NCBI RefSeq assembly: GCF_001263205.1 | Contig: NZ_CP012333.1 | Span: forward strand, 6,252,501-6,316,500 | Direction of reading: 5' to 3' | Length of the DNA stretch: 64,000 nt | From: Labilithrix luteola | GTDB lineage: Bacteria; Myxococcota_A; Polyangia; Polyangiales; Polyangiaceae | Shown here: piece after piece, positions 16,309 through 24,509 of the stretch | Numbering within the stretch: the first letter of the stretch is position 1 | How the letters are laid out: the number at the start of each line of letters is the position of its first letter | Made by a program: the position numbers and the translations under genes | Notes under the pieces: generated by a model | What the model saw: only the letters and a program-made list of their open reading frames with translations | Database searches by the model: none | What the model was told of the DNA's origin: nothing

Positions 16309-17949
16309 ATGAGGACCTCAATCGGGATCGTGCTCTTGCTCTCCAGCGTCGTCGCGTGCACGACGCACGAGACGCGGATCATCTCGAAAGACCCGAACGC
16401 GAAGTCTCCTGGTGGGGGCGACCCGACGTCCGAGACCGACGGTACCGATCCGGACGGAACGGCCGCTGCGGATCCGCAGCAGACCCCGCTCTCGCCGCTC
16501 GTCGAGGGGCTGACGATCTCCGAGATCGCCGTCTTCCAGGGCGTGAAGGTCTCCGTCGTGAAGAGCGGTTCGGCCATCACGGGCACCAAGCGCAACGCGC
16601 CCATCGTCGCGAACAGGCCTGCGCTCGTTCGCGTCTACGTGGCTCCGGATATGGGCTGGGCGTCCAAGTCGGTCACCGCCGAGCTCCGTCTCGTTTCGGA
16701 GAGCGCGACCACCCAGACGCCCATCGCCCGCGACACGAAGACGATCAGCAAGACGTCGACGGATCAAGACGCCAACTCCACGTTCAACTTCGAAGTCGAC
16801 GCCGCGAGCCTTCCCGCCGACGTCACGTTCCAGGTTGCTCTGACCGCCGAAGACGGCGTCGACCCCTCGACCGAGAGCGAAGCGCGCTTCCCGCAAGACG
16901 GCACGTATGCCTCGCTCGGCGCCAAGGTGTCCGGCACCGTCCGCGTCGTCGTCGTGCCGGTGAAATACCAGGCCGACGGTTCCGGCCGAACCCCCGACGT
17001 TTCGCAGGCCCAGCTCGATCGCTACAAGCAGACGATGATGGCGCGCTACCCGGCTGCCAACGTGGAGGTCACCGCACGCGCGCCGTGGGCGTGGAACTCG
17101 ACGATCGGCGCAAACGGCACCGGGTTCTCGCAGGTGCTCAGCGCGATCACCCAGCTCCGCCAGCAAGACGGCGTGAGCGACGACACGTACTACTATGGCG
17201 CGCTCGCGCCCGCGGCGTCGTTCAGCAAGTTCTGCAGCTCCGGATGTGTGGCCGGGCTCAGCACGGTCGTCGACGATGTCGAAACCGCGTACCTGCGCGC
17301 GAGCGTCGGCGTCGGCTACACTGGCGATGACTCGGCCAGCACGATGGCCCACGAAGTCGGTCACGCGCACGGCCGCGAGCACGCTCCATGTGGCGGCGCG
17401 CAAGGCGTCGATTCGGGCTTCCCCTACGCGGGCGGCAAGATCGGCGTCTGGGGCTACGACATTCTCGAGAAGACGTTCCACAATCCGAGCTCCGGCACGG
17501 ACATGATGGGCTACTGCGAGAACGTCTGGGTCAGCGACTACACGTACTCGGCGCTCTTCGATCGCGTTTCGGCGGTGGCCAAGTCGGTGGGGCAGACCAC
17601 GAGCGGCAAGCTCCCGTCGGGCGCGAGCGCGAACGCGAACGCGAACGTGAACGTGAACGCGCCTGCCAAGATGCGCGTCGCGACCGTCGCCGAAGACGGG
17701 TCGCTTTCGTGGGGTGGAGAGATCAGCGCCGTCCGCGCGCCGTCCGGTGGCGAGCTTCGCTCGGTGGCCTTCCTCGGCGACGCGGGCGAAGAGGTCGGCA
17801 CGGAGACCGCGCACTTCTACCCGTACGATCACCTGCCGGGCGGTGTGCTCGTCATGCCGCGCGACCCGAGCGCCAAGGCGAACCTCGCGGCCGTGAAGAA
17901 CTGGTCGGCCGTCCGCATCCAGGGCATCGCGCAGAAGCTCGCGCGCTGA
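16309..17949 (+). CDS. Zincin-type metalloprotease lipoprotein
   Basis: A 546-residue exported protein. The signal peptide ends in SSVVAC (lipobox, Cys near residue 17), followed by a Gly/Asp/Thr-rich linker. A beta-rich domain spans about 50-220. A putative protease domain contains HEVGHAHGREH near residue 347, fitting HExxHxxGxxH of metzincin-like peptidases such as M66, and a later DMMGYC (about 400) that could be the Met-turn. Near residues 441-451 a short Ala-Asn/Val-Asn repeat forms a flexible linker to a C-terminal beta domain. GTG three bases upstream is an alternative start. Substrate unknown. Confidence 0.82.
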   Translation: MRTSIGIVLLLSSVVACTTHETRIISKDPNAKSPGGGDPTSETDGTDPDGTAAADPQQTPLSPLVEGLTISEIAVFQGVKVSVVKSGSAITGTKRNAPIVANRPALVRVYVAPDMGWASKSVTAELRLVSESATTQTPIARDTKTISKTSTDQDANSTFNFEVDAASLPADVTFQVALTAEDGVDPSTESEARFPQDGTYASLGAKVSGTVRVVVVPVKYQADGSGRTPDVSQAQLDRYKQTMMARYPAANVEVTARAPWAWNSTIGANGTGFSQVLSAITQLRQQDGVSDDTYYYGALAPAASFSKFCSSGCVAGLSTVVDDVETAYLRASVGVGYTGDDSASTMAHEVGHAHGREHAPCGGAQGVDSGFPYAGGKIGVWGYDILEKTFHNPSSGTDMMGYCENVWVSDYTYSALFDRVSAVAKSVGQTTSGKLPSGASANANANVNVNAPAKMRVATVAEDGSLSWGGEISAVRAPSGGELRSVAFLGDAGEEVGTETAHFYPYDHLPGGVLVMPRDPSAKANLAAVKNWSAVRIQGIAQKLAR

Positions 17950-17960
17950 GGCGTGCCGCT

Positions 17961-18371
17961 CTACTCGTTGCCCACTTCGACCGTGGGGACGACGATGACC
18001 GAGGACGCGGGCTTCGCGCCGAGCGTGGCGGTCGCCGAAGCACTCGGCGTCGCGACGACCGCGGCGCTCCCGGCGACGCGCCCACGAAGCAAGAAACCGA
18101 TCCCCACCGCCGCCACGAGCACGAGCGCCACGAACCAGATCGCCGGCACACGTTTGCCACCTGCTTGGGCGCTTTCGGCAGGCGCCGACGCCCGTGCAGG
18201 CGTGGCCGGAGGAAGCGGCGGCGGCTTCACGGCGTCGGCCTTCGCGAGGAGTTCCTCGAGCCTTACCTTGTCCGGGCCGTCACCCAGATCGAGCACCGAA
18301 AGCTGGATCGTCGCGTTCGGGTTGGGCTCCTTCATGCCAAATGTCATGGAGGAGACACCCGTCGTTTGCAA
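17961..18371 (-). CDS. Small membrane protein of unknown function
   Basis: A 136-residue protein with an N-terminal soluble part, a Pro/Ala-rich linker (PPPLPPATPARASAP), one membrane helix (about 75-94, IWFVALVLVAAVGIGFLL) and a Ser/Ala/Val-rich outer tail. The layout recurs in several proteins of this window (for example 38061-38849 and 22947-23600). An alternative start is the ATG at 18347. It converges on the zincin gene with 11 bases between. Confidence 0.55.
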   Translation of the reverse strand: MQTTGVSSMTFGMKEPNPNATIQLSVLDLGDGPDKVRLEELLAKADAVKPPPLPPATPARASAPAESAQAGGKRVPAIWFVALVLVAAVGIGFLLRGRVAGSAAVVATPSASATATLGAKPASSVIVVPTVEVGNE

Positions 18372-18462
18372 CCGAGATCGGGGTCCCCTTTACGACTCTT
18401 AATTGCGCGGGTTGACGTGGACGCCTCGATGTCCGGGAACACCCGCGCAGGCAGCGCGCTCT

Positions 18463-19284
18463 TCAGCCGGTGCGTCGTCTTCCCGTCGGCTCGTACCAGA
18501 CGTGGCGCGCGGGAATCGATACGAGGAGCTCTTTCCGGGCCGCCACGGCCCTCGGTACTTTCTGTCCCGCTCCAAGGACGAGCGCGGTGAGCCTTCCTCC
18601 GTAGACGCACCCGGTATCGAGTCCCGTGGCCCATGGATGCAGCTGCAGACCCGGCGCTGCGTTGTGGCCGAACACGACGTGCGGCGGCCCCGACCATCGC
18701 GCACCCCAAAGCGTTGGCTCTCCTCGCTTGCCAGGATCGCTCACGGTGCGAATGCGCATCATGGTCTCGGGCTTTTGCTGATCGAGAGCAAGGCCCGGAA
18801 TGAGACCCGCGTGAACCACGTACACACCGTGCTCGGGGAGGTCGTAGGAGAACGGCGACGTCTCGAAGAGCTTCCAGTCGACGGGCGTCATCGCCTCGGC
18901 CACGTCGCGATGGAAGGGGGAGAGCGGCTCCGGCCTGAGACCCGCAGCCCGCTCGTCGCGCCACGAGAGAATCTTCTGCTCGTGATTGCCACGGACCAGA
19001 ATGGCTCCGGTCTGGCGGGCGATCTCGAGCACCCCGCGCGAATCCGGACCGCGGGCCACGATGTCCCCGACGAAGATCAGCAGGTCTCCGCTCGTGAAGG
19101 CGACCTTGTCCAGCAAGGCCTCGAGCTCGGCCCGACAGCCATGAACGTCGCCCACGATGATCGTCCGACCCCGGCTGGTTCGATGGGCGCGGGCGCTCGT
19201 GTTGTTCGTGCGTGGCTCCGGTCGGGAGCGGGGGGACGACTCCATGGACATGCTCAGCATGCGCGTTGCGCGACCGTGCGGCAA
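18463..19284 (-). CDS. Metallophosphoesterase of the ApaH/PrpE kind
   Basis: A calcineurin-like phosphoesterase. Motifs in order: GDVHGC (about 44-49), GDIVARGPDS (about 73-82), GNHEQ (about 98-102), VHAGLIPGL (about 155) and GHNAAPG (about 207) followed by DTGCVYGGRLTAL (about 224). The last segment is typical of bis(5'-nucleosyl)-tetraphosphatases and PrpE-like Ser/Thr phosphatases, so the substrate is either Ap4A-like nucleotides or phosphoproteins. The first about 38 residues are Arg/Ser-rich and probably not all translated; ATG codons at residues 9, 12 and 14 are alternative starts. Confidence 0.85.
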   Translation of the reverse strand: MPHGRATRMLSMSMESSPRSRPEPRTNNTSARAHRTSRGRTIIVGDVHGCRAELEALLDKVAFTSGDLLIFVGDIVARGPDSRGVLEIARQTGAILVRGNHEQKILSWRDERAAGLRPEPLSPFHRDVAEAMTPVDWKLFETSPFSYDLPEHGVYVVHAGLIPGLALDQQKPETMMRIRTVSDPGKRGEPTLWGARWSGPPHVVFGHNAAPGLQLHPWATGLDTGCVYGGRLTALVLGAGQKVPRAVAARKELLVSIPARHVWYEPTGRRRTG

Positions 19285-19376
19285 GCCTTCACGCAGCGGC
19301 CCCGCCCTATGCTCCGGTGCGCTCCGGTGCGCCCGAACGGCGCTCGCGTCGACGGCTCTTCAGCCGGCCGGCGCCG

Positions 19377-20657
19377 CTACAGACGCCACATCTTTTCGTC
19401 GTCCAGCTTTGCGCGCTTGGGGATGACGACGAGACCGTTCTCGGTGACGAAGAAGCGCTTGCGATCCGCCTCGAGGTTGAAGCCGACCTCGACGCCGGAG
19501 GGCACTTCGACGTCCTTGTCGATGATGCAGCGGCGGATCTTCGAGTGACGCCCGATGCGGACGCGCTCGAAGAGAACACTCTCTTCGACCTCGCTGAACG
19601 AGTTGATGCGGCAGCCGACGGAGAGAACGCTGCGGTGGATGCGGCCGCCGGAGATGATGCAGCCGTGGCTGACCATCGAGTCGGTGGCGATGCCGACGCG
19701 CGCATGCGCCTCGTCGCGGAAGACGAACTTGGCCGGCGGATCGTGGGTGACGCCGGTTCGGATGGGCCAGCGCTCGTTGTACAGGTTGAAGAGCGGATGG
19801 ATGGCGATGAGGTCCATCTGCGCTTCCCAGTAGGCCTCGATCGTTCCGATGTCGCGCCAGTAGCCGAGCGCGCGGTCTTCTTCGCCGGGCACCCGGTTCT
19901 GCGCGAAGTCGTAGGCAAAGATCTCCTGCCCGTCGGCGACCATGCGCGGGAGGATGTCGTGACCGAAGTCATGCTTGCTCGCCTCGACGTTCGCGTCGCG
20001 ATTGAGCTCGCGGATGAGCACATCGCTGTCGAAGACGTAGTTGCCCATCGAGGCAAGGCACATGTCGTCCGACCCGGGCATGGTCGGCGGATTCTTCACC
20101 TTCTCGTGGAAGGCGACGATGCGGCCTTCCTCGTTGATCTCGAGGACGCCGAACTCGCTCGCGTCGCTGCGCGGAACGGGGATCGCGGCGACGGTGGCCG
20201 TGGCCTTCTTCGCGATGTGCGCCTGGATCATCTGGCGGATGTCCATCTTGTAGACATGGTCGCCGCCGAAGATGCAGACGATCTCCGGGCGCTCGTCGGT
20301 GATGACGTGCTGGCACTGGAACACGGCGTCCGCCGAGCCCTTGAACCAGGAGAGGCCGGTGCGCTGCTGCGCGGGGATCGCCTCGATGAACTGATCGAGG
20401 ATGGGCGAGAGGCGCCACACGCGAGCGATGTGCTCTTCCAGCGACGCGCTCTTGTACTGGGTGAGGACCTTGATGCGCGACAAGCCCGAGTTGACGAAGT
20501 TCGAGAGAACGATGTCGATGATGCGGTAACGCCCGGCAAACGGGACCGCAGGCTTGGCGCGGTCGAGCGTGAGCGGATAGAGCCGCTTGCCCTCGCCGCC
20601 CGCGAGGATCATCACCAAAACCTGATTCGGGTCGAAACTGAGCGCCTGAGCCGGCAT
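19377..20657 (-). CDS. glgC: Glucose-1-phosphate adenylyltransferase (ADP-glucose synthase)
   Basis: A 426-residue enzyme making ADP-glucose from ATP and glucose-1-phosphate for glycogen synthesis. The nucleotidyltransferase domain starts with ILAGGEGKRLYPLTLDRAKPAVPF and includes FKGSADAVFQ and GDHVYKMD; a substrate-binding GYWRDIGTIEAYWEAQMDL and a C-terminal left-handed beta-helix (SEVEESVLFERVRIGRHSKI) follow. ATG 20657 is used; the frame continues to 20726 without family-like sequence. It is divergent from xdhC. No other glycogen genes are in the window. Confidence 0.95.
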   Translation of the reverse strand: MPAQALSFDPNQVLVMILAGGEGKRLYPLTLDRAKPAVPFAGRYRIIDIVLSNFVNSGLSRIKVLTQYKSASLEEHIARVWRLSPILDQFIEAIPAQQRTGLSWFKGSADAVFQCQHVITDERPEIVCIFGGDHVYKMDIRQMIQAHIAKKATATVAAIPVPRSDASEFGVLEINEEGRIVAFHEKVKNPPTMPGSDDMCLASMGNYVFDSDVLIRELNRDANVEASKHDFGHDILPRMVADGQEIFAYDFAQNRVPGEEDRALGYWRDIGTIEAYWEAQMDLIAIHPLFNLYNERWPIRTGVTHDPPAKFVFRDEAHARVGIATDSMVSHGCIISGGRIHRSVLSVGCRINSFSEVEESVLFERVRIGRHSKIRRCIIDKDVEVPSGVEVGFNLEADRKRFFVTENGLVVIPKRAKLDDEKMWRL

Positions 20658-20702
20658 TGGAGACGGCAGGATAGGCGAAGTCCCCCGCGTTGGATGTAGA
20701 AT

Positions 20703-21560
20703 GTGGTCGTGCCGGACAGCCACCACGCGCGATCAGGCTCGGAAGACGGGGAGGGAAGCGATAGTCCGCGCCCCTTGCCGAATCCCTCGCCGGGGAGTGC
20801 GGCACGTGTGCTCGAGGTTGCTGCTGCGTGCGCCGGACGTGGCGTCGGTGGCGCGATGGCGACGGTCATCGAGCGTCACGGATCCGCACCCGGCACGCCC
20901 GGACAAAAGCTCTTCCTCGCGCTCGACGGAACGTGCGTGGGGACGGTCGGCGGTGGCGCGATCGAGCGCGCGGCTCTCGAAGCGTTGATGACACTCGTGC
21001 GATCAGAGGAAGGCAAACACGCTGTTCGTGAATTCAAGCTCGGCCCGGAGCTCGGCATGTGTTGCGGAGGTCGTCTCTCGGTGCTGCTCGAGCCCATCGC
21101 CGCCCTCGTGCCGTGCCTCATCGTCGGAGCAGGCCACGTCGCCACGGCCGTGGCTCCGCTTCTCGCCAAGGTCGGGTTTGCCGTCACCGTCGTCGACGAG
21201 CGCGAGGAGTGGGGCGGCGAGAGTCGCATTCCGAGCGCTCGCTGCGTGACGGGCGAGTTCGACGAGATCGGTCGTGAGGTCGACGTGCGCGGCGCGTGTC
21301 TCGTCATGACCCACGATCATCAGATCGACCAGCGCGCGATCGAGTGGGCGCTCCGTCGCGGCTTCGCCTACGTGGGCGGCGTCGGCAGCCGCGCCAAGGC
21401 TGAACGCACGCGTCAGCGACTCGAAGCGAAGGGCGTTTCCGAAGCGGACCGCGCGCGCGTTCGCATGCCCATCGGCGTCGACATCGGCGCGCGCCTCCCC
21501 GAAGAGATAGCCGTGTCGATCGCGGCCGAGCTCATTGCCTGGCGCAAACGGGGGCGCTGA
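20703..21560 (+). CDS. xdhC: XdhC-type molybdenum cofactor insertion protein
   Basis: A 285-residue XdhC/CoxI-family protein that binds and sulfurates the molybdenum cofactor before insertion into xanthine dehydrogenase-type enzymes. The N-terminal domain has VIERHGSAPGTPGQK and GTVGGGAIE; the middle has CCGGRLSVLLEP; the C-terminal Rossmann domain has LIVGAGHVATAVAPLLAKVG and YVGGVGSRAK. The start is GTG at 20703 or 20709; the first ATG (residue 53) would cut into the conserved region. Its likely client is the xanthine dehydrogenase encoded 8.7 kb away at 29425-33282, the only molybdoenzyme seen here. Confidence 0.92.
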   Translation: MVVPDSHHARSGSEDGEGSDSPRPLPNPSPGSAARVLEVAAACAGRGVGGAMATVIERHGSAPGTPGQKLFLALDGTCVGTVGGGAIERAALEALMTLVRSEEGKHAVREFKLGPELGMCCGGRLSVLLEPIAALVPCLIVGAGHVATAVAPLLAKVGFAVTVVDEREEWGGESRIPSARCVTGEFDEIGREVDVRGACLVMTHDHQIDQRAIEWALRRGFAYVGGVGSRAKAERTRQRLEAKGVSEADRARVRMPIGVDIGARLPEEIAVSIAAELIAWRKRGR

Positions 21561-21577
21561 AGGAAGTCGAAGTCGCG

Positions 21578-22363
21578 ATGTTTCGTCAGCTCGGGACAGC
21601 ACGTTCGGATCGACAAAATCGCCTGCTGGCGGGATATCTCGCTTTCGTCGGTGGATACGTCAATTCCGTCGGCTTCTTGCTCGTCGGCTCGTTCACCTCT
21701 CACGTGACCGGAAACATCGGTCGCGCGGCGAACGATCTCGCCGGCGCGCAGTTCGGCGCGGCCGTCGCGGCCCTGACGATGACGCTCGCGTTCTGCGCCG
21801 GTGCGTTTCTCTCGAGCGTCATGGTCGAGAGCACGTTCTTCGGCAAGACATCTCGCGCGTACGCCGTGGCTCTCGCCGGCGAGGGCGCGCTGCTCATCGC
21901 GTTCATGATCTTCTCGTCGGCCAGTTTTCAGACCCACCCTCGCGTCCGAGATGCGGAGGCGCTCTTGTTGTGCGCGGCGATGGGCATGCAGAACAGCCTC
22001 GTCACGCGTCTCTCCGGAGCGGTCGTTCGCACCACCCATCTCACCGGTGTGTTCACGGACATCGGTATCGAGGCGGCGCGATGGTTTCGCTTCTGGCGCG
22101 GTCAGGCGTCCGAACGTCTCGGGGTTCCCATCGTGTTCGGCAAGAACGTCGTCGAGCGCCCTCATGCGCCCAAGATCGTGCTTCTTGCGACGATCGCCGG
22201 AGCGTTCGCCATTGGAGCGACGATGGGAGCCATCGCCGTCGTGCGCTTGCATCACTCGGCGATGGCTTTCGCGGTGGTCGCGGTGCTCGGGTGCTCGTTC
22301 TACGCGGCGCTCAACTCGCGCGACACGCGCGGACCCGACGACGTTCGGCCGTCGCGTCGCTGA
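21578..22363 (+). CDS. YoaK/DUF1275-family membrane protein
   Basis: A 261-residue integral membrane protein with about six hydrophobic spans. Family features are GYLAFVGGYVNSVGFLLVG at the start, FTSHVTGNI, and in the second half GMQNSLVTRLSGAVVRTTHLTGVFTDIG. The two halves are internally similar in pattern (HVTGN / HLTGV). Molecular function of the family is not established. It follows xdhC by 17 bases on the same strand, so the two are probably co-transcribed, which makes a link to purine metabolism (transport or sensing) possible but unproven. Confidence 0.82.
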   Translation: MFRQLGTARSDRQNRLLAGYLAFVGGYVNSVGFLLVGSFTSHVTGNIGRAANDLAGAQFGAAVAALTMTLAFCAGAFLSSVMVESTFFGKTSRAYAVALAGEGALLIAFMIFSSASFQTHPRVRDAEALLLCAAMGMQNSLVTRLSGAVVRTTHLTGVFTDIGIEAARWFRFWRGQASERLGVPIVFGKNVVERPHAPKIVLLATIAGAFAIGATMGAIAVVRLHHSAMAFAVVAVLGCSFYAALNSRDTRGPDDVRPSRR

Positions 22364-22395
22364 AGGCTCACGCCGTTGCCGACGGCGACTCGTGA

Positions 22396-22839
22396 TTACT
22401 CTGCGTCACTCGCGTCGGCGTCCGCACCCGAATCCGGGATGGGGGCGCAGCCACAACAGAGAAGGCCGTCTTTCGGCGGCTCGATCCACGCATCACAGCC
22501 GTGTTCTTCCTTCTCGAGGCGCCACGCGGCCGAGGGGGGCGCCATTCCATCACAAAGCCTGCGATTGCAAGCATCGTCGCTCTCTGCATAACCACCGTAG
22601 TCCATGCAGCATGCAGGCTTCGCCGACGGTGTGCAGCAGACTCCGGTGCCACCCGGCGCGGGGGTCGAGTGCGCGCCCCCTTTGGAAGACGCGTCGTTCG
22701 AGTTCTCGGGGGACTTGACCGGCGACGGCGTGGTTTCTTCGTCCGCTCCGCACGCGCTCATGGCGACGATCGCGGAGAAGAGTCCGGCTAACGTCATGGC
22801 GACGATGGGCGTGTGTGCGGTTCGCTTCTGGAATTGCAT
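22396..22839 (-). CDS. Small Cys-rich lipoprotein
   Basis: A 147-residue exported protein. The signal peptide ends in AIVAMSAC (Cys near residue 30), followed by a Ser/Pro/Asn linker. The mature part has paired cysteines (GVCCTPS, ACCMDYGGY, DACNRRLC, HGCDAW, LLCCGCAP) and an Asp/Ala tail (DSGADADASDAE). The Cys pairs suggest a disulfide-stabilised or metal-binding domain. The frame extends 16 codons upstream; ATG 22839 is used because it begins the signal peptide. No homologue recognised. Confidence 0.65.
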   Translation of the reverse strand: MQFQKRTAHTPIVAMTLAGLFSAIVAMSACGADEETTPSPVKSPENSNDASSKGGAHSTPAPGGTGVCCTPSAKPACCMDYGGYAESDDACNRRLCDGMAPPSAAWRLEKEEHGCDAWIEPPKDGLLCCGCAPIPDSGADADASDAE

Positions 22840-22946
22840 CGAGAGAGCGAGATTGCAGTGTCTATGCCACCGCGCGGCTCGGCCCATATGCTTCGTCGCG
22901 ATCGGGCGGCGTGCCAGTGTGTGCCACGCGCGACGTTGCGATCAGC

Positions 22947-23600
22947 TCAGTGCGGGAGGCGGAGCATGCCGCGGCCTGCGAGGAAGCCGGCGCCCGCAGC
23001 CAACGTCACGAACAACACCAGCGCAAGGCCCAGGATGAACGCGGTGCGCGGCGAGATCTGCCAGCGCCTGGCTTGGGTCCGGTGCGTGATGGCGCGCTCG
23101 GTCGACGTGCGCGGAGCGTCGTCGCTGAAGTCGTACGCGGGCGTCATCGGACGCAGAACCGGCTCGACGGGGTGGGGCGTGGTCACGACCGGCATCGCCG
23201 GAGGGGGCACCTGCTTTGATGCGACGGTCACACGATCGAGCGCATCGAGTTCGACGCTTTCGATCTGCCCGCTTTCGATCTGCCCGCTTTCGATCTGCCC
23301 GCCGTCGATCTGCCCGCCGTCGATCTGCCCGCCGTCGATCTGAACGATCGTGACTTGAGGCGTGTCGTCGTGCGGACCGACGAGGGGCTCGACTTCGACG
23401 GCGGGCGCGAGATTCGACTCGTTCGTCTTTTCGATTTTGTCTTCGAACGCCTGCTCGAAGCTCGGATCGGAGCGAACGGCGCGACGCGTGCCGCTCTTCG
23501 TTCGCTTGAGAGCTTCTTCGAGCTCCGCCCGAGAGATCTTCTGCGTGGCATACGAATCGCGCGATCGCGGGTCAGGCGTCTCGGGCGGGACGTCGACCAT
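22947..23600 (-). CDS. Membrane protein with 15-bp coding repeats
   Basis: A 217-residue protein with a charged N-terminal region (ISRAELEEALKRTKSG), a pentapeptide repeat of QIDGG changing to QIESG (six copies, near residues 85-115), a Pro-rich stretch, and a single C-terminal membrane helix (about 190-208, AFILGLALVLFVTLAAGAGF). The repeat is a 15-bp tandem repeat in the DNA. A GTG at 23636 would add 12 residues. Its layout, a cytoplasmic linker plus a C-terminal anchor, suggests a tail-anchored protein. Function unknown. Confidence 0.6.
   Translation of the reverse strand: MVDVPPETPDPRSRDSYATQKISRAELEEALKRTKSGTRRAVRSDPSFEQAFEDKIEKTNESNLAPAVEVEPLVGPHDDTPQVTIVQIDGGQIDGGQIDGGQIESGQIESGQIESVELDALDRVTVASKQVPPPAMPVVTTPHPVEPVLRPMTPAYDFSDDAPRTSTERAITHRTQARRWQISPRTAFILGLALVLFVTLAAGAGFLAGRGMLRLPH
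23255..23342. repeat. 15-bp coding minisatellite, about six copies
   Basis: The unit TCGATCTGCCCGCTT / TCGATCTGCCCGCCG is repeated in tandem, three copies of each variant in blocks, inside the gene at 22947-23600. It encodes Gln-Ile-Glu-Ser-Gly and Gln-Ile-Asp-Gly-Gly on the reverse strand. The block structure suggests recent expansion of each variant. Confidence 0.9.
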
Positions 23601-23765
23601 TTCTTTCGGCCACGCGCGGTCCTCTGCTCGCTTCACGTGAGGGACTCTAGCAGTCCTATCGAGATAGGGCTCCCCTCGTCCGTCGATCTGCGGTCACCCT
23701 GACACCACGTTTGCGAGGTCTGCCTACCTTTCTCGGTCGCCGCTCCGTGGTCCATCGGCGCTATC

Positions 23766-24344
23766 GTGGACCGCGTGTGGCCCCGGGACGCGAAGAAGAA
23801 AGTGAAGCTCGCGGAGGTGAAGGGACCCACCGAAGTCGACTTCGTGTCGACGATCGAAGCAAGGGGTGACGCGCAAGTGGCGAGTCCGGTCTCGGGTGTT
23901 CGCGCAGCCCTCTTCAGGATCGAAATCGTGGAACGATTCGCCGAGGATGAAATGGGCGACTCGCCCGACAGGTACGTGACCGTGGGCGGCATCGTCATCG
24001 GTGACATGCTCTCGCTCCGTCCGAAGGGTCAAGACGCGTCGATCACCGTCGCGGTTCGTCGTGCCTTTTTCTCCTTTGCAGTGCCATTGAGCGGAGGCGT
24101 GCCTCTCACGCGCGTGCCTCCGGAGCTCATGGCCATCGTGAGGAGAGCCAGCGGTCGCGGCTCGCTCTGCGTGCGTGAGTACCCGCTCTCGCATGGCGAC
24201 GAGGTTCGTCTGCGTGCGTTCGTGGATCCCGTCCATTCGGTCGTGGCGAGCGGGTATCGCTCCGGGGTCCACAAGGGGTTCGTCGCGCGCGACGACCTCG
24301 GCCCCGTCCTCGTCGAGGAGCTGCACACGCCGATTCCGTTCTGA
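23766..24344 (+). CDS. GIDE-domain-like protein, function uncertain
   Basis: A 192-residue protein starting at GTG. The segment ASPVSGVRAALFRIEIVERF (about 39-58) resembles the GIDE domain of MULAN-type proteins, where an S-P-x-S-G-x-x-A/C core precedes beta strands, and later strands (EVRLRAFVDPVHS) fit the same fold. No membrane helix is evident, unlike the mitochondrial proteins. The similarity is by pattern only. It is isolated between a leftward membrane-protein gene and a rightward lipoprotein gene. Confidence 0.55.
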   Translation: MDRVWPRDAKKKVKLAEVKGPTEVDFVSTIEARGDAQVASPVSGVRAALFRIEIVERFAEDEMGDSPDRYVTVGGIVIGDMLSLRPKGQDASITVAVRRAFFSFAVPLSGGVPLTRVPPELMAIVRRASGRGSLCVREYPLSHGDEVRLRAFVDPVHSVVASGYRSGVHKGFVARDDLGPVLVEELHTPIPF

Positions 24345-24509
24345 CGGCGTTCTAGGCGTAGCGGATTCCATCGTTCCGGCCGCAGCGGCTCTGGCGGGCA
24401 CCCAAAATCAGTCCGCGACGGGCGAAATCGTCCGCGTGTGCTTTACAGCTCGGGTCGGTCGCTGCGCCTTCGGGATAGACGTTCACCTCTTCCTCGGAGA
24501 TTCCGCCCC

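Noticed and set aside
16318..17832. 504-codon leftward frame
   Set aside because: Antisense to the zincin lipoprotein gene, whose HExxH motif and signal peptide are convincing.
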